Part shown: positions 1 to 8,468 of the stretch, piece after piece
Layout of the letters: each line of letters opens with the position of its first letter
Numbering within the stretch: the first letter of the stretch is position 1
Source of the DNA: Poecilobothrus nobilitatus
Taxonomy: Eukaryota > Arthropoda > Insecta > Diptera > Dolichopodidae
Length of the DNA: 64,000 nt
Reading direction: 5' to 3'
Assembly (NCBI GenBank): GCA_947095535.1
Contig: OX352772.1
Location: forward strand, 164,834,615 to 164,898,614
Translations under genes and position numbers: made by a program
The notes under the pieces: model-generated
The model's input: only the letters and a program-made list of their open reading frames with translations
Database searches by the model: none
What the model was told of the DNA's origin: nothing

Positions 1-389
1 AAAAAACTTTGAATATACTATCCCAGAACTGATAAAGGAACTTCTTTCACAAAAAAAAAGCAATAAATTTAAAAAAAGTTTTACCAGATTTATTTAAACA
101 AACATTTTCAATGTATAATGATCAATTACCAGGTATGATGGTTATTTACACTGATATTATTGAACCTAATATGTATGGACATAGTACAATAAGAGCATTA
201 AAAACAATTAACTGTGAAAATTGCAGGAACCCTTTTAACAGTGAATTTAAAAACGTTCAATATATTCCAGTAGATAAAAGTTTATTTGAAACTATTTCAA
301 TTCGCATTTGTAATCAATATGGTGAAAATATAAATTTTTCACCAAGTTTGTTTCCAACAAAAGTTGTTTTACATTTTATTCGAAAATAA
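1..389 (+). pseudogene. Polinton minor capsid (penton-like) protein, C-terminal part
   Basis: The reading begins before the window. Frame 1 is open from position 1 to about 93; coding character then continues in frame 3 through 111-386 and ends at TAA 387-389, so a frameshift lies near the A-rich tract at 71-77. Recognisable features are the stretch reading VIYTDIIEPNMYGHST near residue 10 of the downstream part and a C-terminal strand ending VVLHFIRK, both typical of the C-terminus of the single jelly-roll minor capsid protein of arthropod Polintons. The protein would form virion vertices next to the major capsid encoded downstream. Its place directly before the small basic protein and major capsid fits the usual order. 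Identification rests on recalled family resemblance, not on a search. Confidence 0.7.
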
Positions 390-435
390 AAAATATATAA
401 ACAGAAAGAAAAAAAATATAGTTTTTTTATTCATA

Positions 436-897
436 ATGAAACAATCATACATTAAATATTATGTTGATCAAAGTGGAGGTAACATCAATGAAATAGGCCC
501 CCTATTACAAACAACATCTTATTTTCAAAAGGGCAGAGGGATTTGAAACGTTTTTGGTGGTTTATTAAGATATTTAAAACCTATTTTTTCATCGGGTCTA
601 GATATTTAAAAAAAAAAAGCTTTGTCAGCTGGTATAAATTCATTATCAGACATTAGCACAGGTAGAAATTTAAAGGAAGTAATAAAAGATCGAGGAAATG
701 ATGCTATAAAGAATATAAGATGTGGTGTTTTTAATAAACTAAATGATATGTATGGTCAGGGATTTATTCGAAAGGGTATAAAAAGACATTCAAACACGAC
801 TCATATTCATTTAAAAACTAAAAAGAAGAAACGCATAGCTTCCAAAAAAAGTAATAATAAAAAAAAGAAAAAAAAATATACAGACATATTTGATTAA
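436..897 (+). pseudogene. Small basic Polinton virion protein (pVI/pX-like), two in-frame stops
   Basis: One frame from the ATG at 436 carries coding character all the way to 897 but is interrupted by TGA at 544-546 and TAA at 607-609. The first part has a Gly-rich start (QSGGNINEIG) and a KGRG motif; after the first stop the reading FGGLLRYLKPIF resembles the hydrophobic segment of adenovirus pVI-like membrane-active proteins. The end is extremely lysine-rich (about residues 125-150) and finishes YTDIFD. Such Gly-rich, hydrophobic then basic proteins sit just before the major capsid gene in insect Polintons and are compared with adenoviral pVI/pX core proteins. The stop at 897 is 3 nt before the capsid start. 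The two stops make it a pseudogene unless the locus is read through. Confidence 0.68.
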
Positions 898-899
898 CA

Positions 900-2211
900 A
901 TGATTAAGTGCATGAAATCTGAATTGGATATTTTTACACCACGTCCAATTCAATCGAGCATATTAAAAACTGAAGAAGTTGCTTTAAATCCAATAGCCTC
1001 TTTAGACTCTGCTTCCACAATCGAATTCATTTCATTAGGTCATGGAGATACGTATAGAGATTTGTCTGGAACATATTTAAAACTTAAAGTACAAATAAAG
1101 ATGGTACATTAAAAAAAGATGGTACATCTTTGAATGATGATAAAGATAGTGAAAATAAATTAATCTCTCAACCTGGGATTGTAAATAATTTACTTCATTC
1201 TCTTATAAAACAATGTAATGTTCAATTAAATGGAAAAAATATAAGACCATCGGATTCAAATTATCACTACAGAGCATATATTGAAACTCTTCTTAATTAT
1301 GGAACTAATGCTGCTGAACACACTTAGAATGTTCAGGTTGGATCTTGGATAAAGGTAATATTCAAAGGCATGATAACGGTGGTAGTATGGAACGTAAAAA
1401 GTTTTACAATAACAGTGCTGAAGTAGAATTAATGGGGAAATTACATGTTGATATGTTTAACCAACCAGTATTCTTGATTAACAATGTAGATGTTCGCGTT
1501 GTTTTAACTTTGGAAAAACCAGATTTTTATTTTTTTTCTGATGATAATGATGAATGTCAAATAAAAATTTTAGAGGCAATATTATTTATGAAACATGTTA
1601 CAATCAATCCAAGCATTCTATTGGCACATAATACCGTATTAGAAAAAGCTAATGCGAAATACTACTATAAACGTGTTGAAGTTAAAACTTTTACGATGTC
1701 TTCTAATACTTCCAATATAAGTCTAGACAATGTTTTTATTGGTCAACTACCAAACACAATAATATTTTGTGTGACTGAAAATGAAGGATACACAGGAAAG
1801 CGATCTAAGAACCCCTACAATTTTAAACATTTTGATTTAAAACAATTTATGTTATATGTTAATGGTGCTCAAATTCCTAAATTAGCTATAGAAACTAATT
1901 TTTCACAAAAGAACTCAACATATACACGAGCATATCATACCTTGTTTAGTGGAACAGGAATATATCATGCTGACAAAGGACATCAAATAACAAAATCTAT
2001 GTTTAGTAAAGGTTATTTTCTACTAGCTTTTGATTTAACTCCTGATGGGGCAGGGAATGATTCCTGTCAGTCTTTGTTAAACCAGGGTTCATTAAGAATT
2101 GAAGCTAAATTTTCAAACAAATTACCATCAACTATAACTTGTATTGTTTATGGTGAATTCGATTCAAGTTTACAAATCGATAAAAATCGTAATGTTCATA
2201 CAAATCTATAA
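900..2211 (+). pseudogene. Polinton major capsid protein, frameshifted
   Basis: Three consecutive segments in different frames together cover a protein of about 430 residues, the usual size for the double jelly-roll capsid of Polintons (often annotated in insects as F54H12.2-like). Segment 1 (900-1112) has KSELDIFTP and EFISLGHGDTYRDL, the conserved N-terminal signature. Segment 2 (1130-1327) has LLHSLIKQCNVQLNG; segment 3 (1345-2211) has LHVDMFNQPVFLINNVDVRV and the C-terminal jelly-roll half, ending at TAA 2209-2211. Breaks: an imperfect 18-bp duplication (aaagatggtacat at 1097 and 1115) with a frame change and a stop at 1110; TAG at 1325-1327 and another frame change before 1345. The last 288 codons are open. 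This is a decayed capsid gene; it cannot make full-length protein from one frame. Confidence 0.9.
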
Positions 2212-2286
2212 ATACAGAAATCAATTTGTAAGACCATTCATTCATTTAACAACCTCGAAAGTGAAAAATTATAAATATAAAATAAA

Positions 2287-2631
2287 ATGAGTAATAAATC
2301 TTGTGTACTTGTAGATTTAGCATTTTGTGCTGACGACACGAATGCTGTTTTTGTTAAACGAGTAGCACTTGCTGGAATTAAAGATTCCTGTAAACCATTC
2401 AACAAAGAGTTTCAGTACAAATTTCCGACTAAGGATATCAATATTGAGAACATTCAAACAGGATTTAAATTTGGGAATTCTTTTAATGAACAAATAAATC
2501 TCGATCTAATTAAAACTCTAACTAAATTTGACTTAATTGTTACAAATGGGAAAGCAAAAAAGGAATATATATTGCAACATATAAAAGATGAAAAGAAAAT
2601 AATTGATTTTTCTTCTTTTGAAATTGAATAA
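2287..2631 (+). CDS. Uncharacterised Polinton protein, paralogue of the one at 4863-5396
   Basis: Open for 114 residues with an ATG at 2287 and TAA at 2629-2631. I do not know its function. It aligns by eye with the protein at 4863-5396 in two blocks: an N-terminal strand followed by VFVKR (here) or IFVKE (there), and a C-terminal block DLIVTNGKAKKEYILQHI versus TIIVAGREKKFFLEKFI, followed by IIDF or IIDI. The N-terminal acidic strand plus the later IIV-G-KK-FL-hydrophobic-D pattern is seen in a family common in arthropod Polintons; an RNase H/exonuclease-like fold is conceivable but not shown. It is shorter than its paralogue (177 aa) and lacks the Cys/His-rich tail. Its stop overlaps the next start (TAATG), suggesting joint translation or a compact array. 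Confidence 0.6.
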   Translation: MSNKSCVLVDLAFCADDTNAVFVKRVALAGIKDSCKPFNKEFQYKFPTKDINIENIQTGFKFGNSFNEQINLDLIKTLTKFDLIVTNGKAKKEYILQHIKDEKKIIDFSSFEIE

Positions 2632-3023
2632 TGAATACGTTTCAAATTGAAACTATTCTAAATCAAAATAAATATACAAAAAAATATTTTACTGGAGTTT
2701 TTCCAATAGATAATACTTCGATTCATTTGGCTTTCCACCTAACAATAAGAAGATATACATTTTTGAAACATAATTCAATAGAATATAATTTTTTATATAA
2801 TAATAAACGATTGCAGGATGTTTTTTCTACAGTTTGTGGCCAGTACTGTTGTGTTTATTTATGGTTTCGTGCAAGAAATATCAAAATGAAAAACTTTTTG
2901 AGTATATTTAGCAAAATGAAATATATACAAAACGATAATATAATACAAAAACTATTTGATAACATATTTAATTTAAGAAAAATTCAACGAAATAAATATC
3001 AAATTTGTACATCTTGCAACTAA
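2631..3023 (+). pseudogene. Adenain-like cysteine protease, catalytic His region deleted
   Basis: The start MNTFQIE and the block RLQDVFSTVCGQYC (about 2808-2850) are typical of the Polinton/adenovirus maturation protease (C5/Ulp1-like), which cleaves virion precursors; the catalytic Cys is in the VCGQYC block. The C-terminal MKNFLSIFSKMKYIQND region also fits. Between about 2711 and 2717 a segment is missing: the family places its catalytic His/Trp (THW-type) block here. The next conserved block, reading FDSFGFPP, is present but in another frame at 2717-2740, and the original frame is regained before 2790. The gene therefore has a deletion of roughly 100 bp plus compensating frame change, which leaves one 130-residue open frame without the catalytic His. 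It should be enzymatically dead. Confidence 0.8.
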
Positions 3024-3079
3024 ATTATCACATACATATAACTGATTGTGAAAAAATGTAGTTAGTTTATTCAATAATT

Positions 3080-3740
3080 ATGATGGGTAAAGGTATGAAA
3101 ATTATTAGAAAAAGTGAAAAACATTTATCAAAAGCTCACAATGTTCCCACTAAAAATAACATACCGGAAGATTTGTTATTATCATATACCTACTTTTTGG
3201 ATTTAAATCATTCTTCTTACATATGCATTGCATTGGTTACAATATAACTAAATTTGAACCACAAATTTTTATTTATCATCGTAGAGGTAATATTCAGTAA
3301 GAATTAGTTATGAAGAGTGGCAGCAATTTTACAATATTATCATCTTAAACATGAATGGAGAAGATAAAAAAATAGCTGTATTTAAAACATATAAGAATGG
3401 TAGATGTTTATTAACTTTTGGAAGTAAAGAAAGGAAAAAGAAGATATGGCTATCTACTTTAGAGGCTGATCGGTTTTTTAATATTATAGAATTTGTTCAA
3501 GCAGTTATGTGTTATAATAACAGCGTCAAAAATAATATAAAAGAATATATATCAAAATATATTAATAAGTGTTTAATAAAATGTGTCAATAAATTAGAAC
3601 AACAAGATTTTTATATTCCAATGGAATTGAATACAGCACAATGTAATTATTCTCGTCTTTTTTATGAAATTCCTATACAATTACAGAGAGAAATACAAAA
3701 ACATTTTATAAATTTCGAAATGAATTTTAAAGAGAAATAA
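3080..3740 (+). pseudogene. Unrecognised Polinton gene, at least two frameshifts
   Basis: No family is recognised with confidence. ATG at 3080 opens a 55-residue frame rich in basic residues (MMGKGMKIIRK) to about 3247; coding character resumes in another frame near 3250 (ITKFEPQIFIYHRRGN) and in a third from 3291 (YSVRISYEEWQQFYNIIIL), running without stop through the ATG at 3351 to TAA at 3738-3740. The product would contain two similar halves: beta-strand-like stretch, then an amphipathic helix (SYEEWQQFYN; STLEADRFFN). That arrangement faintly recalls PC4-type ssDNA-binding coactivator domains reported in some Polintons, but this is a guess. It lies between the protease and the convergent integrase. 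If 3351 is the true start, 129 residues remain intact. Confidence 0.45.
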
Positions 3741-3803
3741 AGAAAATTAAAAATTATATACAATGTTTTTTTTATTATTCATTAAAAAAATTATATTAAT
3801 AAT

Positions 3804-4778
3804 TTAAATAAGATCTTTCTGCTTAATCCAAGTGTTATGAGAGTTATCAAACCCCCACCATTTTCCATAAATATGATTACCCTTTTTCCTTAAAATTTTT
3901 TCTACAAGATATACATTAGAGTTTTTAACAGAAGTTATTTCAAATTCATAAAAGCTTCCAAGAATTGTATTCTGTTTATAGTCTTCTAAAACATAAGTTA
4001 CTGGATTTGTTATATTAACTTTAACAATTTTAAAAATTTCAGGAGACCAATTTGGTTCATAACCTTTACTAAAAGTTCCATTATATTTATTAATTCGTAC
4101 AAAATCACCCTTTTTAAACTTTCCTTTTTTAAATATCTTAGGTCTGTTGTATACTGTTTGTAATAAAAAAGTTTCATTTTCTTTTGTAACATCTTTTGGT
4201 TTCATTTTAATTGTTCTATGAACATTCCCATTATACGTTTCAAGTAATTTTGGTAAAATATTAATCCATTTATAGTTACCATGTAAACTAAATTGCTTCC
4301 ACATTAAATTTTTCAAAGTTCTATTAAATCTTTCACATATTGAAGCTTTTAAGTTAGAATAAGTATTATAATGATTAATATTATTTTCTTTCATTAATTG
4401 TAGAAATTTTTGGTTAAAAAATTCTTTTCCTTGATCAGATTGAATGTTTTTTGGTAATTTAAAGAATTTAGCTTGCTTAAAAATTTTTTTCATTGCTTTA
4501 ATTACATCAGACGTTTTTGTTTTTAAAGGTTGCGCATACGCGTATTTCGAAAATATATCAATTACAGTTAATAAATATTTATTTCCTTGATTTTCTTTGT
4601 GATAAGTTTGCATTTCTACCAAGTCAATTTGCCATGTATCATTTATTCCCTTTTGAACTATCCTTCTCCGAGGAAAGTTTTTTCTAACACTTCTATGTAT
4701 TTCAGAGGCAATTTGTGATCTCTCATTTTGATTGTTATAAAATTCAGACAAATCTTTCCGTGTAAACAAATTTAACAA
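3804..4778 (-). CDS. Polinton integrase (rve superfamily) with C-terminal chromodomain-like tail
   Basis: An uninterrupted 324-residue frame. It would join element ends to host DNA by strand transfer in the nucleus. The catalytic triad is visible: Asp52 (WQIDLVEM), Asp115 (IQSDQGKEF) and Glu149 (SICERFNRTLK), with 33 residues between the last two. A basic SH3-like segment follows (KGDFVRINKYNGTFSKGYEPNW, about 223-245), then a chromodomain-like tail at 288-324 (YLVEKILRKKG, WWGFDNSHNTWI) that in related enzymes binds modified histones. The N-terminal zinc-binding module seen in many relatives is short or absent, so the true start might be upstream or spliced. It is divergent from the gene at 4863, sharing an 84-bp intergenic region with a TATA-like motif. 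It is the best-preserved enzyme gene of the element. Confidence 0.92.
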   Translation of the reverse strand: MLNLFTRKDLSEFYNNQNERSQIASEIHRSVRKNFPRRRIVQKGINDTWQIDLVEMQTYHKENQGNKYLLTVIDIFSKYAYAQPLKTKTSDVIKAMKKIFKQAKFFKLPKNIQSDQGKEFFNQKFLQLMKENNINHYNTYSNLKASICERFNRTLKNLMWKQFSLHGNYKWINILPKLLETYNGNVHRTIKMKPKDVTKENETFLLQTVYNRPKIFKKGKFKKGDFVRINKYNGTFSKGYEPNWSPEIFKIVKVNITNPVTYVLEDYKQNTILGSFYEFEITSVKNSNVYLVEKILRKKGNHIYGKWWGFDNSHNTWIKQKDLI

Positions 4779-4862
4779 AAATGAAGTGAAAGATTATCTC
4801 AAAGAGTCTTTATATATAAGAGCTAAATATGAGATAAAATTAGTTTTAAAAAATTCTTCAAT
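4779..4862. promoter_or_regulatory. Divergent intergenic promoter region with TATA-like motif
   Basis: The 84 bp between the integrase start (minus, 4778) and the next gene (plus, 4863) contain tatatataag at 4811-4820, 43 nt before the plus-strand ATG and 33 nt before the integrase ATG. The motif is nearly palindromic and could serve both directions. Assignment as a promoter is inference from position and motif. Confidence 0.4.
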
Positions 4863-5396
4863 ATGCAAAGTTCTCGCACTTCAACTTATTTTGTTGATAT
4901 TCAATATCTTTTTGGAAATGACAGACAAATATTCGTAAAAGAATTATGTGTTGTGCGAGCTGATTCATTTAAACAAACACATATAATATTTAAACCACCA
5001 TATTCATATGATGAGCTAAGTGAAAAATATAAAGAAAAATCTAATTATTGTTTCAGTTATATAAATGGATTAAAATGGACAGATGGTATTGTTGATTATC
5101 TTGTGCTTGAATCATTTTTAAGAAAACTTGAAGGAAATACAATAATTGTTGCAGGGAGAGAAAAGAAATTTTTTTTGGAAAAGTTTATTTCATCAGATAT
5201 CATTGATATAAGTAATCGTTTCAGCTTGAAACGAACTGAAAATTATGAGACTCCCTGCAATATTCATCAATTAATGTTTCCAAATTGTCGATGTGCTGTA
5301 AATAATGTATTTAAAATGTTTTTATATGCATTAAAAAATAATTTAATAACGAATGAACAAAATAATTTTGATACAGAATATGATACACTAAATTGA
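4863..5396 (+). CDS. Uncharacterised conserved Polinton protein with Cys/His-rich C-terminus
   Basis: Open for 177 residues, ATG 4863 to TGA 5394-5396. The N-terminus reads VDIQYLFGNDRQIFVKEL, then IIFKPPYSYDEL and YINGLKWTDG; the middle has TIIVAGREKKFFLEKFI; the tail contains CNIHQLMFPNCRCAVNNV, a possible metal-binding Cys/His cluster. I recall proteins of this pattern (acidic strand, KPPY motif, later GxEKxxFL) in arthropod Polintons and related insect loci, without known function. The strand-helix pattern with an early Asp could suit a nuclease fold, but no catalytic set is demonstrated. It is transcribed divergently from the integrase and is a paralogue of 2287-2631. Intact reading in a decayed element suggests either recent decay or chance retention. 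Confidence 0.65.
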   Translation: MQSSRTSTYFVDIQYLFGNDRQIFVKELCVVRADSFKQTHIIFKPPYSYDELSEKYKEKSNYCFSYINGLKWTDGIVDYLVLESFLRKLEGNTIIVAGREKKFFLEKFISSDIIDISNRFSLKRTENYETPCNIHQLMFPNCRCAVNNVFKMFLYALKNNLITNEQNNFDTEYDTLN

Positions 5397-5585
5397 AAAA
5401 AGTAATATATTTACTTAAAATAATCTTGAGATGTATCCTGTCAGTTTTATTAAAAACTGAAAAAAAAATAAAATAAACAATTTTTTTTATTTATTCAGAA
5501 ATGCACTATTATAAAAACGCATCGAAATAATAAATCATTATTAATAGTAATATTTTAAAGATAGTATTAAAATTTGATTACAAAG

Positions 5586-5935
5586 ATGAATCCTGCTACT
5601 CTAAAATCTCAAGCTCCAGCTGCATATGTAAATTCAAAAAATTTCCAATTTGAGTATTATGAGTATTTATGTCATCGCATGGGTCATTTGAAGGAAGATA
5701 AATTTTACGTCAGAGTTTAACGTTGCATGAACTACGTTTACGAAGTAGTGGAGAATGGCACTGCGTAATCTATGATTCTAATGGAAAAAAGCTGGTTGGA
5801 GAACTGAAATTCATTATTATAATTTATCTAGTTATAAAATCAAACCTATACATAAGAAATAAACTAAATATTTTATATAAAACTAAATTTATTTTATTTA
5901 ATATATATTCAATCCATTTATTACATCAAAAATAA
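5586..5935 (+). CDS. Possible short Polinton-associated gene, uncertain
   Basis: ATG at 5586 opens 44 codons (starts MNPATLKSQAPAAYVNSKNF, ends before TAA at about 5718). An overlapping frame from 5723 continues to 5935 with a start resembling coding sequence (SSGEWHCVIYDSNGKKLVGE) but ending in low-complexity Ile/Tyr/Asn. The two could be halves of one frameshifted gene. No domain is recognised. The rest of 5397-6094 is AT-rich spacer without other visible genes. Confidence 0.25.
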
Positions 5936-6883
5936 ACATATTAACTATAGATACGGAAATTAGATTATTTTTCAATCTTTACAACTACAAAATGATATTT
6001 TATAACAAAATTAATTCTAGTTTTTTATCTTAAAATAAAATTATCAATTTGTACGCAAAATCTAAGTATAAACGTAAATCATTTGAATTTTATTTTATTT
6101 TATTTTATAATGGCCCCACGCAAGCGTATTCACATTATCTTCTAAAATAAATCTCTTATCATCTAAAGGACTTAAAGCTATCTTATTCAAAGTTTCAGTA
6201 TATATAGAATGCAACTTAGATCTAAAAACATTCATTTTTCCATATACAATAATATTTTCAAACAAACATTTTCTATAATTTTCTAAGGTTAAATTTCTAA
6301 CGACATTACTTTTTACACCTTTACTTTTTTTTATAATTCTATCATTTAAAACATTTAATAAATACATTTTTGATCTGAGACCAATAAATTCTTTTACAAT
6401 TTTTCCATTACTTTCATCTTTAAATAAACCGATAATTTTTTTATTAACAAGAGGAAACCCATACTGATTATGTTTTTCATAATCTGAGGTATCGAAATAC
6501 TTTTTAAGATCGGGTTTTATTTCAGAGTAAAAATCTTTTGTACTTATAGAATATATAAAACTGTCTTTATCCATATAATTTAAACTAATTTTCGAATCAT
6601 ATTTTGGTTTCATGTAACCATAATGAAAATTATACATATGTAATTTTGAAAGTTCTAAAACTGTAAAGCCTAAATATATAGGTTTATCATAAATAACATT
6701 AATTTTATTTAATTGATTTGCAGCAAGATTTTCATCAAAAAGTGATAAACTATGAAAGTTGGGTTTAGCGATGAGCGTCCTTGCACCGAGATGCTTTCGT
6801 TTGCTTTCCCAAGAATCTGCTATTTTAACTATTGTTCTTTTGTCAACATTTTCCATGGTTTTACCATATACAGCATTATTCAA

Positions 6884-6957
6884 TAATTAAAAAAAGCATT
6901 ATTCAATTTTTACAGCAGCATTATACAATTTTTACAGCCATATACAGCATTATTCAA
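6884..6957 (-). repeat. Local slippage duplications at polymerase motif B
   Basis: The motif attgaataatgctgtatatgg (minus) occurs complete at the start of the motif B block and again, complete or partial, up to three more times in the preceding 70 bp (plus-strand cagcattattcaat at 6893, 6915-like and 6943). The copies introduce stops and separate motif A from motif B. Confidence 0.6.
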
Positions 6958-8406
6958 TTTTTTCGAATGCATTTTTTGCTATAGCTCTATGATAAGTATT
7001 TAAATCAATATATTTTTTTAGCCAATTAGATTGTTTAAATTTAATTGCTCTATGAATTTTTTTCAAAATTAATCCATTAGTCAAACATTGTTTCAAGTTT
7101 CTATAATGAATTATATATTTTGTTTTATGATTCAAATCTAATAGCAATTTTGGAGATTTTGCTATTGGAGATATTTTATTTTCAGCACAAAATGGGAAGT
7201 CATTATGAATATCATGTAAATTTTTCGGGTAATTTAAGTCAACTTCTAATATATATCCTTCATCGGAATCATCAGCTATTTTGAAAACATTAATTTCTGA
7301 GGGGTTTTCCAACCATTTAAACCCTCCATATGGCAAATAGTTAGACATTGCCCACCCATATAAATTATTAGCATCTAAATATACTATGTATTCATTATTT
7401 TTTGTAGGATCATATTCTTCACCTATATATTTATTATTAGCATTAGAATAACGCTTACTACATTGACTTATACCACCACGAATACCTCTTTTAAAAAAAT
7501 TAAACATGTTCATATCATCAATCAATTTTAATTTAATATTAGTATATTTTAGAATAGCATCCCATGCAAGACCTGGTGCAGTTACAAATTGTGCTGGATC
7601 TAGTTTATATATATTATAACAAATTTTTCTAAAATTTTCGAAAACATCTGAAAGTAAAAGAACGTCAGTTTTTAAATACAGTTTTAAATAATCTTCCAAA
7701 GATTGACAGTTAAATGTATTCCAAATATTTTTTGCTTGTTCATAATCTTCATCTGAACAATTAGTGGTACTTATTTCATTTTTAAAAGCATTTTGAGATG
7801 GTAAAGAAGTTTGATTAAGTTTGTCGACGGAATTTATATACTCATATGGAAAAACACCTTTCCCTGTTAATAAATCAAAATGTTCATCATTGGGGAATTT
7901 AGTTCTTATTGTTTTTAAGTTTTCTTTCCCCAAATCTTGAACAAGAGAATCAAGACTAGATTGCATAAATCTATATGAATCCAAAAATCGTAACTGAAAA
8001 CTTCTGCATGAACTCAAAAATATGCTTTTAGTTATGGAAATATATTTTTCTTTATTCAAAGCTATTACCGAAATAGGACCATCGACCAAGTTTAATTCTT
8101 TAAAAAGTAAATTTAATTCGAAAAATTATGAAAAAATATAGGAAAAAATTTTGGTAAACTATATGATAAATTACAATGTTTATGAGTCGGTCCTCTATAT
8201 TTGCCAGTTAGATGACAATGATCTTTTATATGTGTTTCTTCTGGCTCAAATTTCTTTTCACATATTTCACATACTTCTTTTGTTTTATGATAAAATTTTT
8301 CATCCGTAGTTAAATTATTAATTGGTTTTTCATTTAATATCTAATTATTATATAGATGTTGACATTCCTTTACTAAAGATGATAAATTGTTTTCCACAAT
8401 CAACTC

Positions 8407-8468
8407 CTAAAAGAAAAAAATAATTTAGTGTGAGAATTTTTTATAGATTATTATTAACAATCACTTAC
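8407..8468 (-). other. Probable 62-nt spliceosomal intron in the polymerase gene
   Basis: On minus, the sequence reads cag|gtaagtg at 8471-8462 and ends ttttttcttttag|gag at 8407. Donor and acceptor match insect consensus, the acceptor is preceded by a pyrimidine tract, and the length is typical for a fly intron. The upstream exon ends in a polymerase-like frame (KYKVFTG), and splicing continues it as VDCGKQFI, which suits the family; a separate frameshift follows a few codons later. Confidence 0.6.
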
